Positions 1 through 9,302 of a DNA stretch of 64,000 bases are shown piece by piece (positions within the stretch are counted from its first letter, which is position 1; each line of letters starts with the position of its first letter). This DNA comes from Schlesneria sp. DSM 10557. Its GTDB lineage: Bacteria; Planctomycetota; Planctomycetia; Planctomycetales; Planctomycetaceae. Made by a program: the position numbers and the translations under genes. The notes beneath the pieces were generated by a model. The model was not told the DNA's origin, ran no database searches, and saw only the letters and a list, made by a program, of their open reading frames with translations. Location of the stretch: contig NZ_CP124747.1 in NCBI RefSeq assembly GCF_041860085.1, forward strand, positions 1,488,001 through 1,552,000, written 5' to 3'.

Positions 1-3000
1 ACCGCCTCGGGGGCGACCGTGGCAGAAACCATCACAAACTCGTGGATTTCCCGTTTTGCATTTTTCCACGATTCCCCAACAAGTGACCACCATTTTCCTC
101 CCGCGGACCACATCGGCCCCATTTGAAACTCATCTCGGGGGGGCACATCGACGAGCGACTCTTGCGTGACTCGCCCCGTCTGAAGATCCCGCCACGTCAG
201 CAACGGACGTGATCGGCGATCCTCCCGGGTAACGCGACGACTGGTCAGCAAGGTCGTGTCAGCGATGCAACAAGCTTCCAGTCGATTTTTAGACGCCGAG
301 CGCCACATCACTTTACCAGACCGAGTATCCATGGCCACCAGTTGCGTAGTCGTGTCGGCAATCGCAATCGTGCCGGAGACACCAATGAGTCCCCGTAGAT
401 TCGCGATTGGCCGTTCCCAGATCGTCATCCCTGACTCGAGACTCAAGCACTGAACTTCGCGGACACCGGGAATCGAGACGACGACCCGGTCAGACTCGAT
501 CACGGGCGGAGTAACCCGCGTATCTTCCGCCAATTCATCAACGGGTTTCTGCATCAACGTCGATTTTTTGAGCCAGTGCATCACGCCCCGAGCATCAAAA
601 CAGGCGACCGTTCCTCCCAAAGTACAGACAGCACGCTGATCGTTGACGGCTAGTTGGCCTCCGTACAGTCGATCTTGCGAGTCACGAAGCCCGAACAACG
701 GACTTGAGCCAATGACGGCTCCCGACGACGGTTCAAACCAGGTTGCCTCAACCTGGACAGTATCTTCATCCCCTCGATCCGCAGTCAGTGCAAACAGGCG
801 TCCGTTCCAGATCATCGGGTCAGAAACGATGCCCTGGACAGTTCGTTTCTGCCACACGATCTGTCCGTTCTCGCGGCGCAGGCAGGCAAGCTCGACACCC
901 GCTCTGGTCAAACGTCGTATGAACAGGTGGTCCTCCGTCAACAACGGCTTCATCGGATGGAAGGCCAACGCGTAGGCGTCGCCCTGGTCATTCCCCAGGC
1001 CTCGTGTCCAAAGTTGCCGCCCATCCTCGACGGAGTAAGCGCCGACCTCGAAACGGTTGCTGAGAAACATCTGCTTTTCATCTGCCGTTACGGCGAACTG
1101 CCTGCCGAAGGGATCACCATCGCGATACTCATGGCGACCTGGCAGGTTGCCGGAATCACCGTCAAACTGAGCCCGCCGCTCAAGCCTGTAGAACCCTGGC
1201 AAAATCGAGGGAGCAGGGGAAGGAGACGACGGTCTCAGAAGTCCCGACGGGTTGGGACGCTGGATGACGTCGTCGAGTAGCCTTTGAAATTCAGACCGAG
1301 AGATTTGCGTGCCATTGAAATCAATCGCGTCGACAGTCACTTCATCGAGCCTCGTTCCAGACGATCGGCCACCCGTCGCCTGGGCAAGCAGTTTCCGGGG
1401 AAGGAGTATCGCTTTCCAGCTCGGACTGGCAGCGACGAGTGCTTGATCAAAATGCTGCTCGGCCGCGTCGAACTGCCCGCTGGAAAGCGCAAGATCTCCC
1501 AACCAGAGATGAGCCGATCTTGCTGCATCCGTTCCCATGAACTGGACTGTCGCGGTTTCGAGAGCGGCAACGTCTTTGCGGTTCACCGCAGACTTCACTC
1601 GAATCTGGCCGAGTGGCTCATACTTTTCTTCCATCGTTCGAACCAGACCCGGATACTTCCGGCGTGCATTCTGAATCGCGGTCGACATCGATACATAAAG
1701 CTGCCGATTTTCCAGGTCGGGCAACAGCCCCGGTCCTTCCTGCTCGGCCACCGTCATCAGCGTGCGACAGGCGTCCTCGTAGGCATGACCTGCCAGTGCC
1801 GATTGAAGTTCCGCCCGGATGTTGTAGGCCTCCTTACTGAGGACCGGGACCAGAGGATGACGCTGAGCGACCGGAAGCACGCCTGCCGTGCCGTCGTCCA
1901 GTTGAGGCAGGTTCTCTGCCACGACACATTTGGCCCATTTTGCGTGACGAACGACAGCATCCCCTTCATCCGTCAAACGCGGATCCTGCTGCGGTGACTG
2001 GTGCCAGAACAAAGCCGCCTGTGAGCGCTCCCACGCCCGATTCCAGTCGCGCTGGTAGATGGACTGGATGACTTCGGCCGATTCGAGTTGATCCCATACG
2101 CCAGCCATCCGTATGTCAGTCCACAGTGGGGACCTCAGCCACAAAGGTCGGAGAGTTTTCATCGGAGGGATATCGCTCCCTTCCGCCAATTGCCCGCCCA
2201 ACTCCTGATACCAGGTTGCTGCGGTTTTTGCTGCCGTTTCATCAAACAAATCGCACAGCGACACGGCATCGTCAATCAGTAATCGTTTCTGCTCGAAACT
2301 ACGGTCCGACTTCAAACCGCAGCTCACGAGTTGCCGCAGTAACGCTCCACCGGTCTCTTTCGGAGGTCCCTGTTCAAGTGCCACAACAGCGCAGGTACTA
2401 AGCCACTCCTCCGTTTCCACATCACCCGGCTGAGCATCGAGAACGCCGTTCAGCCACGTGGCCAGATCCTGGACCTGGCCAACGAGAGCCAGCGGCACAC
2501 GACTTCGAAGTTGTGGGTCAGCCATTTGAGTGACCCCGGATAATTCTCGAACCTCAATATGACTGACACAGATTTTCCGGGGGGGCATCCCTGGCTGAAC
2601 GAACAGCCCCATTGAATTGACCGCGCCGGGCAAGTCGAGACCGGGAGCCTCGCCAATCGCCCCCCAATGCTGACCGTCACCACTGACCATGATGTGCAGC
2701 GTACCGAGACCGGCGATCAGCTTCAGCCAGCACGATCGGGAAACGAATGGAGTCGGAACCGAATCCGGGTGAGGGGTCGCTTTGCTCTTTTTCTCCTCCG
2801 GTCGAAGGACGCCGAACGTCGTTCGCTGTGTCGCAGGGTCCAGAAAAAAGCCCAACCTCTGTAACGGCCCGCTGTCCTGATTGCCAAGGAAGATCCCCGT
2901 TCCGGGCTCGTCAGATTCGATATTGACGATGACTTCGTACAAACCTCCACGACGAGTTGCATCGGTGATTTCCGGTTTTCCGCTACGAACAGGCAAAGTG

Positions 3001-4280
3001 AGCAGGCTTTCGGAGTCTGCCGATTGCGAAACGAACGTAATGGAACCATCCTCATTGACAGTGAAATCGGGTGAGGAAGCAGAGGAGACGGCCCACGGGA
3101 GTGACGCTGCCGCTCCTGAGATCACCACGGGATGTGGATTCTCTGGCGGCTCAGAAAACGGCTCACTGCGGTGCATCGACACCCCGCGAAGGCGGAACTG
3201 TCCCTCAATGAAAACGTCCTCAGGTGGTCCGGAACAGGGCACACTCAGCAGAATAGTGCCCCCGCGCGCCAGGACGAAGTGGTCCTGCTGATGGCGGACT
3301 TCCAGCGTACCTCCCCCCGACCGGGAATACGCACCGCTGTCTGTCGTGAGCAATCCGAAGGAGTCCGGCAAAGGCGACCGACCCTCACGCGAGATTTCAA
3401 ATGCGCCCCACATCTGCGGTTCGCGCCTCGCGTAATAGCGAAGTGCGATCCCCTGAGATCCTCGCCAAAAGTACAGAGCCAGGTCATTCACTTCGAACGG
3501 AGTCAGTCGCAGGACCGCATCCGTGGGCCAGGGAGCACGCAGCTTCGACAGTCCCTGAAAGCGAGCCGTACGACGGCCTGGCACACCAATCAGTTCGGTC
3601 GTCCACCTGGAGGAATGACCATCGACGGGGGCGAACCAGCGTTTGGCTTCCAGGTCAGAAAATTCATCATGCCCCGTCGACTGAGGGGGACTTTGCCACC
3701 AGAGACTATCGGCAGCGAGAAGGACACTGTCGGGCGAGAGCTGCGCGGACCAGGGCTCGTCGAGTGCCACGGAAACGTCCGTCGCTCCTTTTGGTGGAGA
3801 AACAGGGAGCGACGACGCCTCAGCAGAACTGACCTCTGGCACTGGTTCAGGGACAACAACGTCAGGAGTGGTTTTCTCACCCAGTCCTGGTTCGACAACC
3901 TGTTCAATTGGCGGTTGGGGGATATCGGTCGGTAGGGCGTCCGAAGCAACCCGGTCGGCCAGCCCTCTTTCCCGAAGCAGGTAACCCGCCCCGACCCCCA
4001 TTAAGAGAACAAAACTCAGACCGATTAACCACGACCAGCGAGGCAGCGTCAGCCGCGTCTTCGGTGGCTGCTCGGCCGCTCGCTTGAGAATCGTCTCGAC
4101 ATCGACCTGTACGGTCGCGAGTCCACCGTGCAGTTCGGATTCGAGTTGCAGGTATTCCTGCAGCGCCTGCTGAAGCGCCGGCGACTGCTTCCAGCGGGTC
4201 CGGATCAGTTCCAACTCAGCAGAAGTCAGTTCTCCTGCCGGTTTCTGTTGCAACAGTTCGATGAGTTCTTGATCGGTCAT
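1..4280 (-). CDS. Giant membrane-anchored PQQ-like beta-propeller protein, C-terminus beyond window
   Basis: The frame stays open from an ATG at 4280 to the left edge, giving about 1,426 residues with no stop, so the C-terminus is missing. Residues 1-80 are hydrophilic and probably cytoplasmic; one membrane segment follows at about 82-102 (WLIGLSFVLLMGVGAGYLL). After a Pro/Val-rich linker, a beta-rich region at about 410-590 resembles concanavalin/LamG-type folds, a helical TPR-like region spans roughly 600-990, and from about 1,060 there are PQQ/WD-like blades (for example DGRQLWTRGLG and SGKVMWRS). It lies 148 bp downstream of an ECF sigma gene on the same strand. In planctomycetes such pairs often act as sigma factor plus membrane-bound partner, so a sensing or anti-sigma role is possible but inferred. 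No strong ribosome site precedes the ATG. Confidence 0.85.
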   Translation of the reverse strand, partial: MTDQELIELLQQKPAGELTSAELELIRTRWKQSPALQQALQEYLQLESELHGGLATVQVDVETILKRAAEQPPKTRLTLPRWSWLIGLSFVLLMGVGAGYLLRERGLADRVASDALPTDIPQPPIEQVVEPGLGEKTTPDVVVPEPVPEVSSAEASSLPVSPPKGATDVSVALDEPWSAQLSPDSVLLAADSLWWQSPPQSTGHDEFSDLEAKRWFAPVDGHSSRWTTELIGVPGRRTARFQGLSKLRAPWPTDAVLRLTPFEVNDLALYFWRGSQGIALRYYARREPQMWGAFEISREGRSPLPDSFGLLTTDSGAYSRSGGGTLEVRHQQDHFVLARGGTILLSVPCSGPPEDVFIEGQFRLRGVSMHRSEPFSEPPENPHPVVISGAAASLPWAVSSASSPDFTVNEDGSITFVSQSADSESLLTLPVRSGKPEITDATRRGGLYEVIVNIESDEPGTGIFLGNQDSGPLQRLGFFLDPATQRTTFGVLRPEEKKSKATPHPDSVPTPFVSRSCWLKLIAGLGTLHIMVSGDGQHWGAIGEAPGLDLPGAVNSMGLFVQPGMPPRKICVSHIEVRELSGVTQMADPQLRSRVPLALVGQVQDLATWLNGVLDAQPGDVETEEWLSTCAVVALEQGPPKETGGALLRQLVSCGLKSDRSFEQKRLLIDDAVSLCDLFDETAAKTAATWYQELGGQLAEGSDIPPMKTLRPLWLRSPLWTDIRMAGVWDQLESAEVIQSIYQRDWNRAWERSQAALFWHQSPQQDPRLTDEGDAVVRHAKWAKCVVAENLPQLDDGTAGVLPVAQRHPLVPVLSKEAYNIRAELQSALAGHAYEDACRTLMTVAEQEGPGLLPDLENRQLYVSMSTAIQNARRKYPGLVRTMEEKYEPLGQIRVKSAVNRKDVAALETATVQFMGTDAARSAHLWLGDLALSSGQFDAAEQHFDQALVAASPSWKAILLPRKLLAQATGGRSSGTRLDEVTVDAIDFNGTQISRSEFQRLLDDVIQRPNPSGLLRPSSPSPAPSILPGFYRLERRAQFDGDSGNLPGRHEYRDGDPFGRQFAVTADEKQMFLSNRFEVGAYSVEDGRQLWTRGLGNDQGDAYALAFHPMKPLLTEDHLFIRRLTRAGVELACLRRENGQIVWQKRTVQGIVSDPMIWNGRLFALTADRGDEDTVQVEATWFEPSSGAVIGSSPLFGLRDSQDRLYGGQLAVNDQRAVCTLGGTVACFDARGVMHWLKKSTLMQKPVDELAEDTRVTPPVIESDRVVVSIPGVREVQCLSLESGMTIWERPIANLRGLIGVSGTIAIADTTTQLVAMDTRSGKVMWRSASKNRLEACCIADTTLLTSRRVTREDRRSRPLLTWRDLQTGRVTQESLVDVPPRDEFQMGPMWSAGGKWWSLVGESWKNAKREIHEFVMVSATVAPEA

Positions 4281-4428
4281 GAAGTTATTCAAGCGTCAGA
4301 AGTCTCAATTCTTTAGATGCTGTGCCCAGTGGGGGATCTGCGACCAAACCTCAATGAATCCTGTGTTGCTGACAAATTTGCTCAATCCCTTCAGCCTGCA
4401 TCTCGGCGGCGTTTCAGATGCAGTTCCT

Positions 4429-4995
4429 TCAGGCACCAGATCGGGCAACTGCCGAGTGCAGGCAATCCCTCAAAGCCTGACGTGCCCGGTGCATCAGAAG
4501 TTTCACAGCACCTTCGCTTCGATGCAGTTCTCGTCCAATCTCCACCAGCTTTCGCTCAGACCGATAGTGCAGTTCAATCGCCTGTCGGGCGCTCGGACCA
4601 AGATCATTCATGCATCCGGGAAGCTGTTGCAGCCGATCATCCGCATCCGTCCAGAGCGCATCTGCGGGTAACACGGATTCCAGTTCCAGACAAAGTTCCG
4701 TCCAGGCGACTTCCTTGCGTCGCCGGGCATGTCGAACATGTTCATGCAGCAGGTTTCTCGCAATTCCGATCAACCACGGTCGGATTAATGCCGTGGAGTC
4801 GAACCGTGCTTGAGACAGGTAAAACCGCAGAAACACTTCCTGGACCATATCGTCCGCGTCAACTGCCTGTTGGACGCGAGCGCGCAAATAGCCATACACC
4901 ACCCGCTGATGTTGCTCGATGACCTGAGCGAACGCCGACGTGTCTCCCTGCCGGAGTTGCTCAATCAACATCTGGTCCGAAGCAGGGGTCAACAT
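4429..4995 (-). CDS. ECF-type RNA polymerase sigma factor
   Basis: This 188-residue protein has the two conserved parts of extracytoplasmic-function sigma factors. Region 2 includes DADDMVQEVFLRFY at about residues 47-60, which binds core polymerase and the -10 element. Region 4 includes a helix-turn-helix around EIGRELHRSEGAVKLLMHRAR, which reads the -35 element. The length is usual for the group. The ATG at 4995 follows a GGAAG-like ribosome site. The next gene on the strand encodes a giant single-pass membrane protein, which suggests control by an envelope signal. The Rhodopirellula/Verrucomicrobium-type sigma subfamily is a likely home, but I cannot confirm the subgroup by eye. Confidence 0.93.
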   Translation of the reverse strand: MLTPASDQMLIEQLRQGDTSAFAQVIEQHQRVVYGYLRARVQQAVDADDMVQEVFLRFYLSQARFDSTALIRPWLIGIARNLLHEHVRHARRRKEVAWTELCLELESVLPADALWTDADDRLQQLPGCMNDLGPSARQAIELHYRSERKLVEIGRELHRSEGAVKLLMHRARQALRDCLHSAVARSGA

Positions 4996-5463
4996 TCACT
5001 TCCAGAAAAAGCAATTTGGCGAAAAGTCCGTTCATTCTCCGCAACGATGCTACGCCACTCATGAGTCGACAATCAACCCGGAGTCTCGCTGACCGGGGCG
5101 ACCGGACGGGCGATCGTCTTCTCCTACGAGTCGCATCCAGGTGGACCGGAATTCTTCGATGCCATGACAGTAAGAAGCTCGTAAACGCGGAGTCACGATA
5201 TTCCGGTTTCGACTTTCCCCGGCCCATGAATCCCGCGAGCATCCGGCCTGAAGGTTTTCAGTGTTTCGAGCGACCAAAGTCCCAGCCCGACATCCTCGTT
5301 GAGGACTACAAAGACGTTATATTCAACAGGCGTTGACGATGATCTGTTTCGCAAGTTCACCGTACAACGATTATGCTCGACGATCAGATCCCGAAGTCCA
5401 TCGAACGTCGCAGAACTCGCCTCACTTTATCTCTCCTCACAGGCTGAAGGGAGTGGCGGAACG
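4996..5463. other. Divergent intergenic region
   Basis: No convincing gene lies here. The stretch separates the leftward sigma-factor gene from the rightward cytochrome gene, so it should hold both promoters, but I could not pick out a clear consensus. The cytochrome frame is open upstream to 5299, yet the segment before 5464 lacks a ribosome site and reads as non-conserved sequence. Confidence 0.5.
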
Positions 5464-7800
5464 ATGGACAATGTCACACGATGGCGACGTGGTCCCTCCC
5501 TTTCGAAAAAGCAAATCAGAATGACTGAGAAAGCCCCAAGCTCTGCCAGAAGTCCACGGAGGACTTTTCTTTTGCGAGATTGGAGAATTGCAATATTGCT
5601 GTTGTCACTCGGGGGCGTCGCGACGGCCGTGAGCTGGAATTTCGGCCGGTTCCATTCTCGCACATCGGGAAATCATCAAAATCCGCTTTCGCAGGGAGTT
5701 TCGAAGACCTCGACCGCCGCAGCAATTCCTGCCCCAAAGTCTGTCGAAGTCCCGAATCATCAATCGTCCTCTGCACGAGGTGAAACTCCCCCCGTAGCCA
5801 TCAATCCAGAAGGGTACATCGGAATTGATGCCTGCGCTGCCTGCCATGCCGAACGCGTCGCGGAGTTTCGCGAAACGCGGCATTTTCAAGCCTGCCTGCC
5901 GACGCCTGTCGACACGATGCCCCCCGGATTCCTGACTGGCCGAGGTACATTTATCCCGTCGAACAGTCCCGTCCACTTCCTGATGTCGCGAGAAGGAAAT
6001 CAGTTCCTGCAAACGGCGATACAGAAGACGCCGCAAGGGGAACGCCGAACCTCGACGCCAATAGAATTGGTCTACGGCTCAGGGGCAGAAACAGACGAAG
6101 TCTATTTCACCTGGAAGGGTGATCTGCTGTCCGAACTACCGATGTGCTGGTTACACCCGATCGACGACTGGGGCGTCGCCGGATTCGATCGGAATGGTTC
6201 AGGCGATTTCACCCGTCCTACAACCCCACGCTGTATGGAGTGTCACAACACCTGGATGAACCATGTTCCCGGGACATTGAACGAGTATAAGCGCCATCAA
6301 TCGATCTACGGCATCACTTGCGAAGTCTGTCACGGTCCGGGGACAGACCACGTTCGTCATCACGAGGCCCATCCTGATGAAACAGCCGCGTCTAAGATTG
6401 TCCACCCGGGACACCTTTCGCGAGAACGGCGGATGGATCTTTGTGCCCAGTGTCACAGTAATGCATTGAAGCACCGGGGCCCTGCATTTCGCTATCGCCC
6501 CGGCCTGCCGCTCGACGACTTCTACAAGACACTTCAGACGAAACACCCCGAAGACGACCACGTTGCCAACCAGGTCAGCTATCTGCGTGAAAGCGAATGC
6601 TTTCAACAAAGCGATCAGATGACCTGCATTACCTGCCATGACCCACATGTACACAAGCCGCGTCCCCAGCGCGGGGTAGGGGGGGCAGATTGCCGACAAT
6701 GCCATCAGCCCGACGCATGTCATGACAAAGAAAATCTGCCGCTTGCGGTTCGAGACAACTGCGTTGGCTGCCATATGCCAAAAAGCGAAAAGATTCAGGT
6801 CAGCTTTGCCACCCGAGACACAGCTTATTACGCCCCGGTCCCGCGCTGGGAACATCGCATTGCCGTATATCCCGCCGCACGTGACGAAATCCTCCTGGAG
6901 TGGTACCGCACTCAATCCGACCCAGCAAGTCAGGCCGAAGTTGAGAGGCTCAGGGCAAGCCTGTTTGATCATTGGGTCTCGCTGTCGGAACAATACGCCA
7001 CGGAATACCGGCTTCTCGCCGCGATCCACGCCTGCCGACAGGCACTTCGATTCAAAGGTGATCCCACCGTCGAAAGTCGGCTCAGTCAGTTAATTGTTTC
7101 GTACACCAAAACCGATCAGGGGCGTCCGAAAGTTCGGCACCTGATGACATCAGGAAACTATGACGAGGCCTTCAAACTGGCTCAGGAGATTCTGACTCTC
7201 AAACCTCACGATGCCATCACCGTCGGAAATTTAGGGACGCTTTACGCCCTGCTCGGACAAAAAGAGCAGGCTCGACAGCAGTGGGAAGCTGCGGCCAAAC
7301 TTGACGCCGACGACCCCTACGGCCCTTCGATGCTCGGCTGGCAGTCTTTTCTGGACGGGGACTATGAGTCGGCGGTTGAGCAATTCCTGATTGCGGAATC
7401 GATCGAACCCTATCTCGACAAGATCAACTACCAGCTCGGACTGACGATGCTGAAACTGGAACGCTGGCCGGATGCAGTCAGCCGCTTTCGGCGAGTACTG
7501 ATCATTAACCCCCGGCACATTGAAGGGCACATCGGACTGAACACGGCCTTGCGTCAGACAAAGGAATACGCCGAGGCCACGTCCGTTGCGCGTCAAGCGG
7601 CGAATCTGACCCGTGAACAGAATCTCTCAGTCCTCGAAGCACTGGCCGAAACCTACGCGGAAGCGGGGCAACCCGCCAACGCGGAACGGACCGCTCGAAA
7701 GATGCTGGATCTCGCTCAAAAACAAGAGCCGCAAAAGGTGCCCGAAATCCGCCGGAAGTTGGACGAATGGGCTGCAGCAGGGCGGCAACCTAAACCGTAA
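5464..7800 (+). CDS. Membrane-anchored multihaem cytochrome c with C-terminal TPR domain
   Basis: The protein carries seven CXXCH haem-binding motifs: CAACH (from 5833), CMECH (6232), CEVCH (6319), CAQCH (6442), CITCH (6625), CRQCH (6691) and CVGCH (6760). Their spacing resembles the cytochrome c554-like multihaem proteins of planctomycetes. A single hydrophobic segment near residues 40-58 should anchor the N-terminus with the haems outside the cytoplasm. The last 270 or so residues are tetratricopeptide repeats, suggesting it docks with partners. I start it at the ATG at 5464 because AAGGGAG lies 10 bases upstream; the frame is open to 5299, and the ATG at 5521 is the next choice. Electron transfer is well supported by the haems; its donor and acceptor are unknown. 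Confidence 0.9.
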   Translation: MDNVTRWRRGPSLSKKQIRMTEKAPSSARSPRRTFLLRDWRIAILLLSLGGVATAVSWNFGRFHSRTSGNHQNPLSQGVSKTSTAAAIPAPKSVEVPNHQSSSARGETPPVAINPEGYIGIDACAACHAERVAEFRETRHFQACLPTPVDTMPPGFLTGRGTFIPSNSPVHFLMSREGNQFLQTAIQKTPQGERRTSTPIELVYGSGAETDEVYFTWKGDLLSELPMCWLHPIDDWGVAGFDRNGSGDFTRPTTPRCMECHNTWMNHVPGTLNEYKRHQSIYGITCEVCHGPGTDHVRHHEAHPDETAASKIVHPGHLSRERRMDLCAQCHSNALKHRGPAFRYRPGLPLDDFYKTLQTKHPEDDHVANQVSYLRESECFQQSDQMTCITCHDPHVHKPRPQRGVGGADCRQCHQPDACHDKENLPLAVRDNCVGCHMPKSEKIQVSFATRDTAYYAPVPRWEHRIAVYPAARDEILLEWYRTQSDPASQAEVERLRASLFDHWVSLSEQYATEYRLLAAIHACRQALRFKGDPTVESRLSQLIVSYTKTDQGRPKVRHLMTSGNYDEAFKLAQEILTLKPHDAITVGNLGTLYALLGQKEQARQQWEAAAKLDADDPYGPSMLGWQSFLDGDYESAVEQFLIAESIEPYLDKINYQLGLTMLKLERWPDAVSRFRRVLIINPRHIEGHIGLNTALRQTKEYAEATSVARQAANLTREQNLSVLEALAETYAEAGQPANAERTARKMLDLAQKQEPQKVPEIRRKLDEWAAAGRQPKP

Positions 7801-7867
7801 AAACCGACTCAAGGAACGGCACGAACTCGGGGGCGGCGTACGGCTCAATTTCGGACAGCAATGCACG

Positions 7868-9103
7868 CTATGGCGATGAGGACTGAAGACCGAAGGCGGC
7901 TTTTCTCCAGGATTCGGCCAGTTCGTGTTTACCAAGCTGGTCGGCAACGTCCGCAATCTGCAGGCACAAATCGGGTTGGCCCGGACGATCGATAATCTGC
8001 TGATTGAGTTCCACCAGCTGATCCATCAATTTTTGCGTTTCTTCCTTTAACTTCATCGACTCCTGAAACGCGTCCATCTTGCCTGCCTGGCGCTGGACCT
8101 GTGCAAGCTGATAACGAGCGACAACATGGTGGGGGTCAGTCTCGAGAAGTTTCTGAAGCTTCTTTTCTGCGGAATCCAGCTTGCTTTGATCGAGATCAAT
8201 CCGTGCAGACAGTAACAAGGCGTCGGGGAAAGAGGGTTGCTTCTCGAGAATTGTCTCCAGCGTCTGTTGCGCCTCTTCGACCTTCCCCTGGCTCCACAAG
8301 GCGTCGGCACGACAGACCTGTAGCTGGGGATCGGGTTCCTCTGGAGAAACCGTTGCAAGGAGTTCGGCGAACTGGCGATCCCCCTGCAACGACAATGCCA
8401 ACCCTTGCCGGAGTTCGAGTTGCCGCTCGGGGATCTTGCACAGTTCTAACGCTTTTTTGTAGTGCTCGACGGCGAAAGCGTGTTTCTCAAAATCAAGGTC
8501 AATCTGGCCCAGCAGATGATGTGGCCGATAGTCATCGGGAGCCAGTCGGATGACTTCATGTAATTCTGTCCGTGCCTCTTGCATCGCGCTGATGTCGAAA
8601 TAGATGGCGGCCAGACAACGGTGACCCTCGACATCGTCCGGGAATTCCGCGACGAGGCTGTTCAGGATTTGAATGGCCTTCGTCAACTGACCCGTCTGAA
8701 AAAGTGCTTCTCCAGCAATCCATAATGAGGTAGACCGGTACGGACCAACGGGAGAAACCTTGGCCATGTAGTAGAGGGCTCGGTCAAATTCCTGCCGCTT
8801 CAAGTAATAGGCTGCTCGCAGGACCGCCTGTCCTTCCGGTCCGCCACAGGCTTCTTCTCCCTGAATAATTCGCTCCATCAGTTCGCCCGGTTCTTCTTTC
8901 CGGGCCAGACGGTCGATCTCCGCGATGGGATCGCTCGCCTGAGTCGATCGGAATGAACCACAGCCCGATGTCAGGCAACACGTCAGACCCGCCCAGACCG
9001 CAATCATGAGGATGCGGTCCCACCCCATCCGTCGCGACGCTTTCGGTCTGGTTCTTCTCGTTCGATTTTCAGGAGGGCACATCGACATTAACCGGTGATC
9101 CAC
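7868..9103 (-). CDS. TPR-repeat lipoprotein
   Basis: This protein of up to 411 residues has an Arg-rich N-terminus, a hydrophobic stretch and the lipobox LTSGC, so it should be a secreted lipid-anchored protein. The rest is almost entirely tandem 34-residue tetratricopeptide repeats (typical blocks: ALFQTGQLTKAIQILNSL and HLLGQIDLDFEKHAFAVEHY), a scaffold for protein contacts. The start is uncertain: the longest frame begins with GTG at 9103, an ATG lies at 9088, and an ATG at 9028 would give a compact signal peptide. It converges with the cytochrome gene (67 bp between stops) and is the second leftward gene after the FG-GAP lipoprotein. Confidence 0.85.
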   Translation of the reverse strand: MDHRLMSMCPPENRTRRTRPKASRRMGWDRILMIAVWAGLTCCLTSGCGSFRSTQASDPIAEIDRLARKEEPGELMERIIQGEEACGGPEGQAVLRAAYYLKRQEFDRALYYMAKVSPVGPYRSTSLWIAGEALFQTGQLTKAIQILNSLVAEFPDDVEGHRCLAAIYFDISAMQEARTELHEVIRLAPDDYRPHHLLGQIDLDFEKHAFAVEHYKKALELCKIPERQLELRQGLALSLQGDRQFAELLATVSPEEPDPQLQVCRADALWSQGKVEEAQQTLETILEKQPSFPDALLLSARIDLDQSKLDSAEKKLQKLLETDPHHVVARYQLAQVQRQAGKMDAFQESMKLKEETQKLMDQLVELNQQIIDRPGQPDLCLQIADVADQLGKHELAESWRKAAFGLQSSSP

Positions 9104-9302
9104 CAGAGATATTGATTCGGACTCGGAAGGTGTTGCTCAGTGTACCACAAGGACAAAGTAAGCAATGCGAAAGAGCCGCACTCGCGACAACAGCCTTCAT
9201 CCGCGCACCCCGCGATAGCCGTTCAGTGTTCATCGCTCACAACATCCGAATCGTCAGGGAACGAAGGACGTTCGGCCCATGTTGTTTTCTCGACGTGGCG
9301 TG

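Noticed and set aside
3132-3935. A 267-residue rightward frame near the left edge
   Set aside because: It is antisense to the long leftward propeller protein, whose blade repeats read cleanly through the same bases.
6199-7029. A 276-residue leftward frame inside the cytochrome gene
   Set aside because: The forward frame has seven CXXCH motifs with correct spacing. The reverse frame shows no signal, domain or start site.
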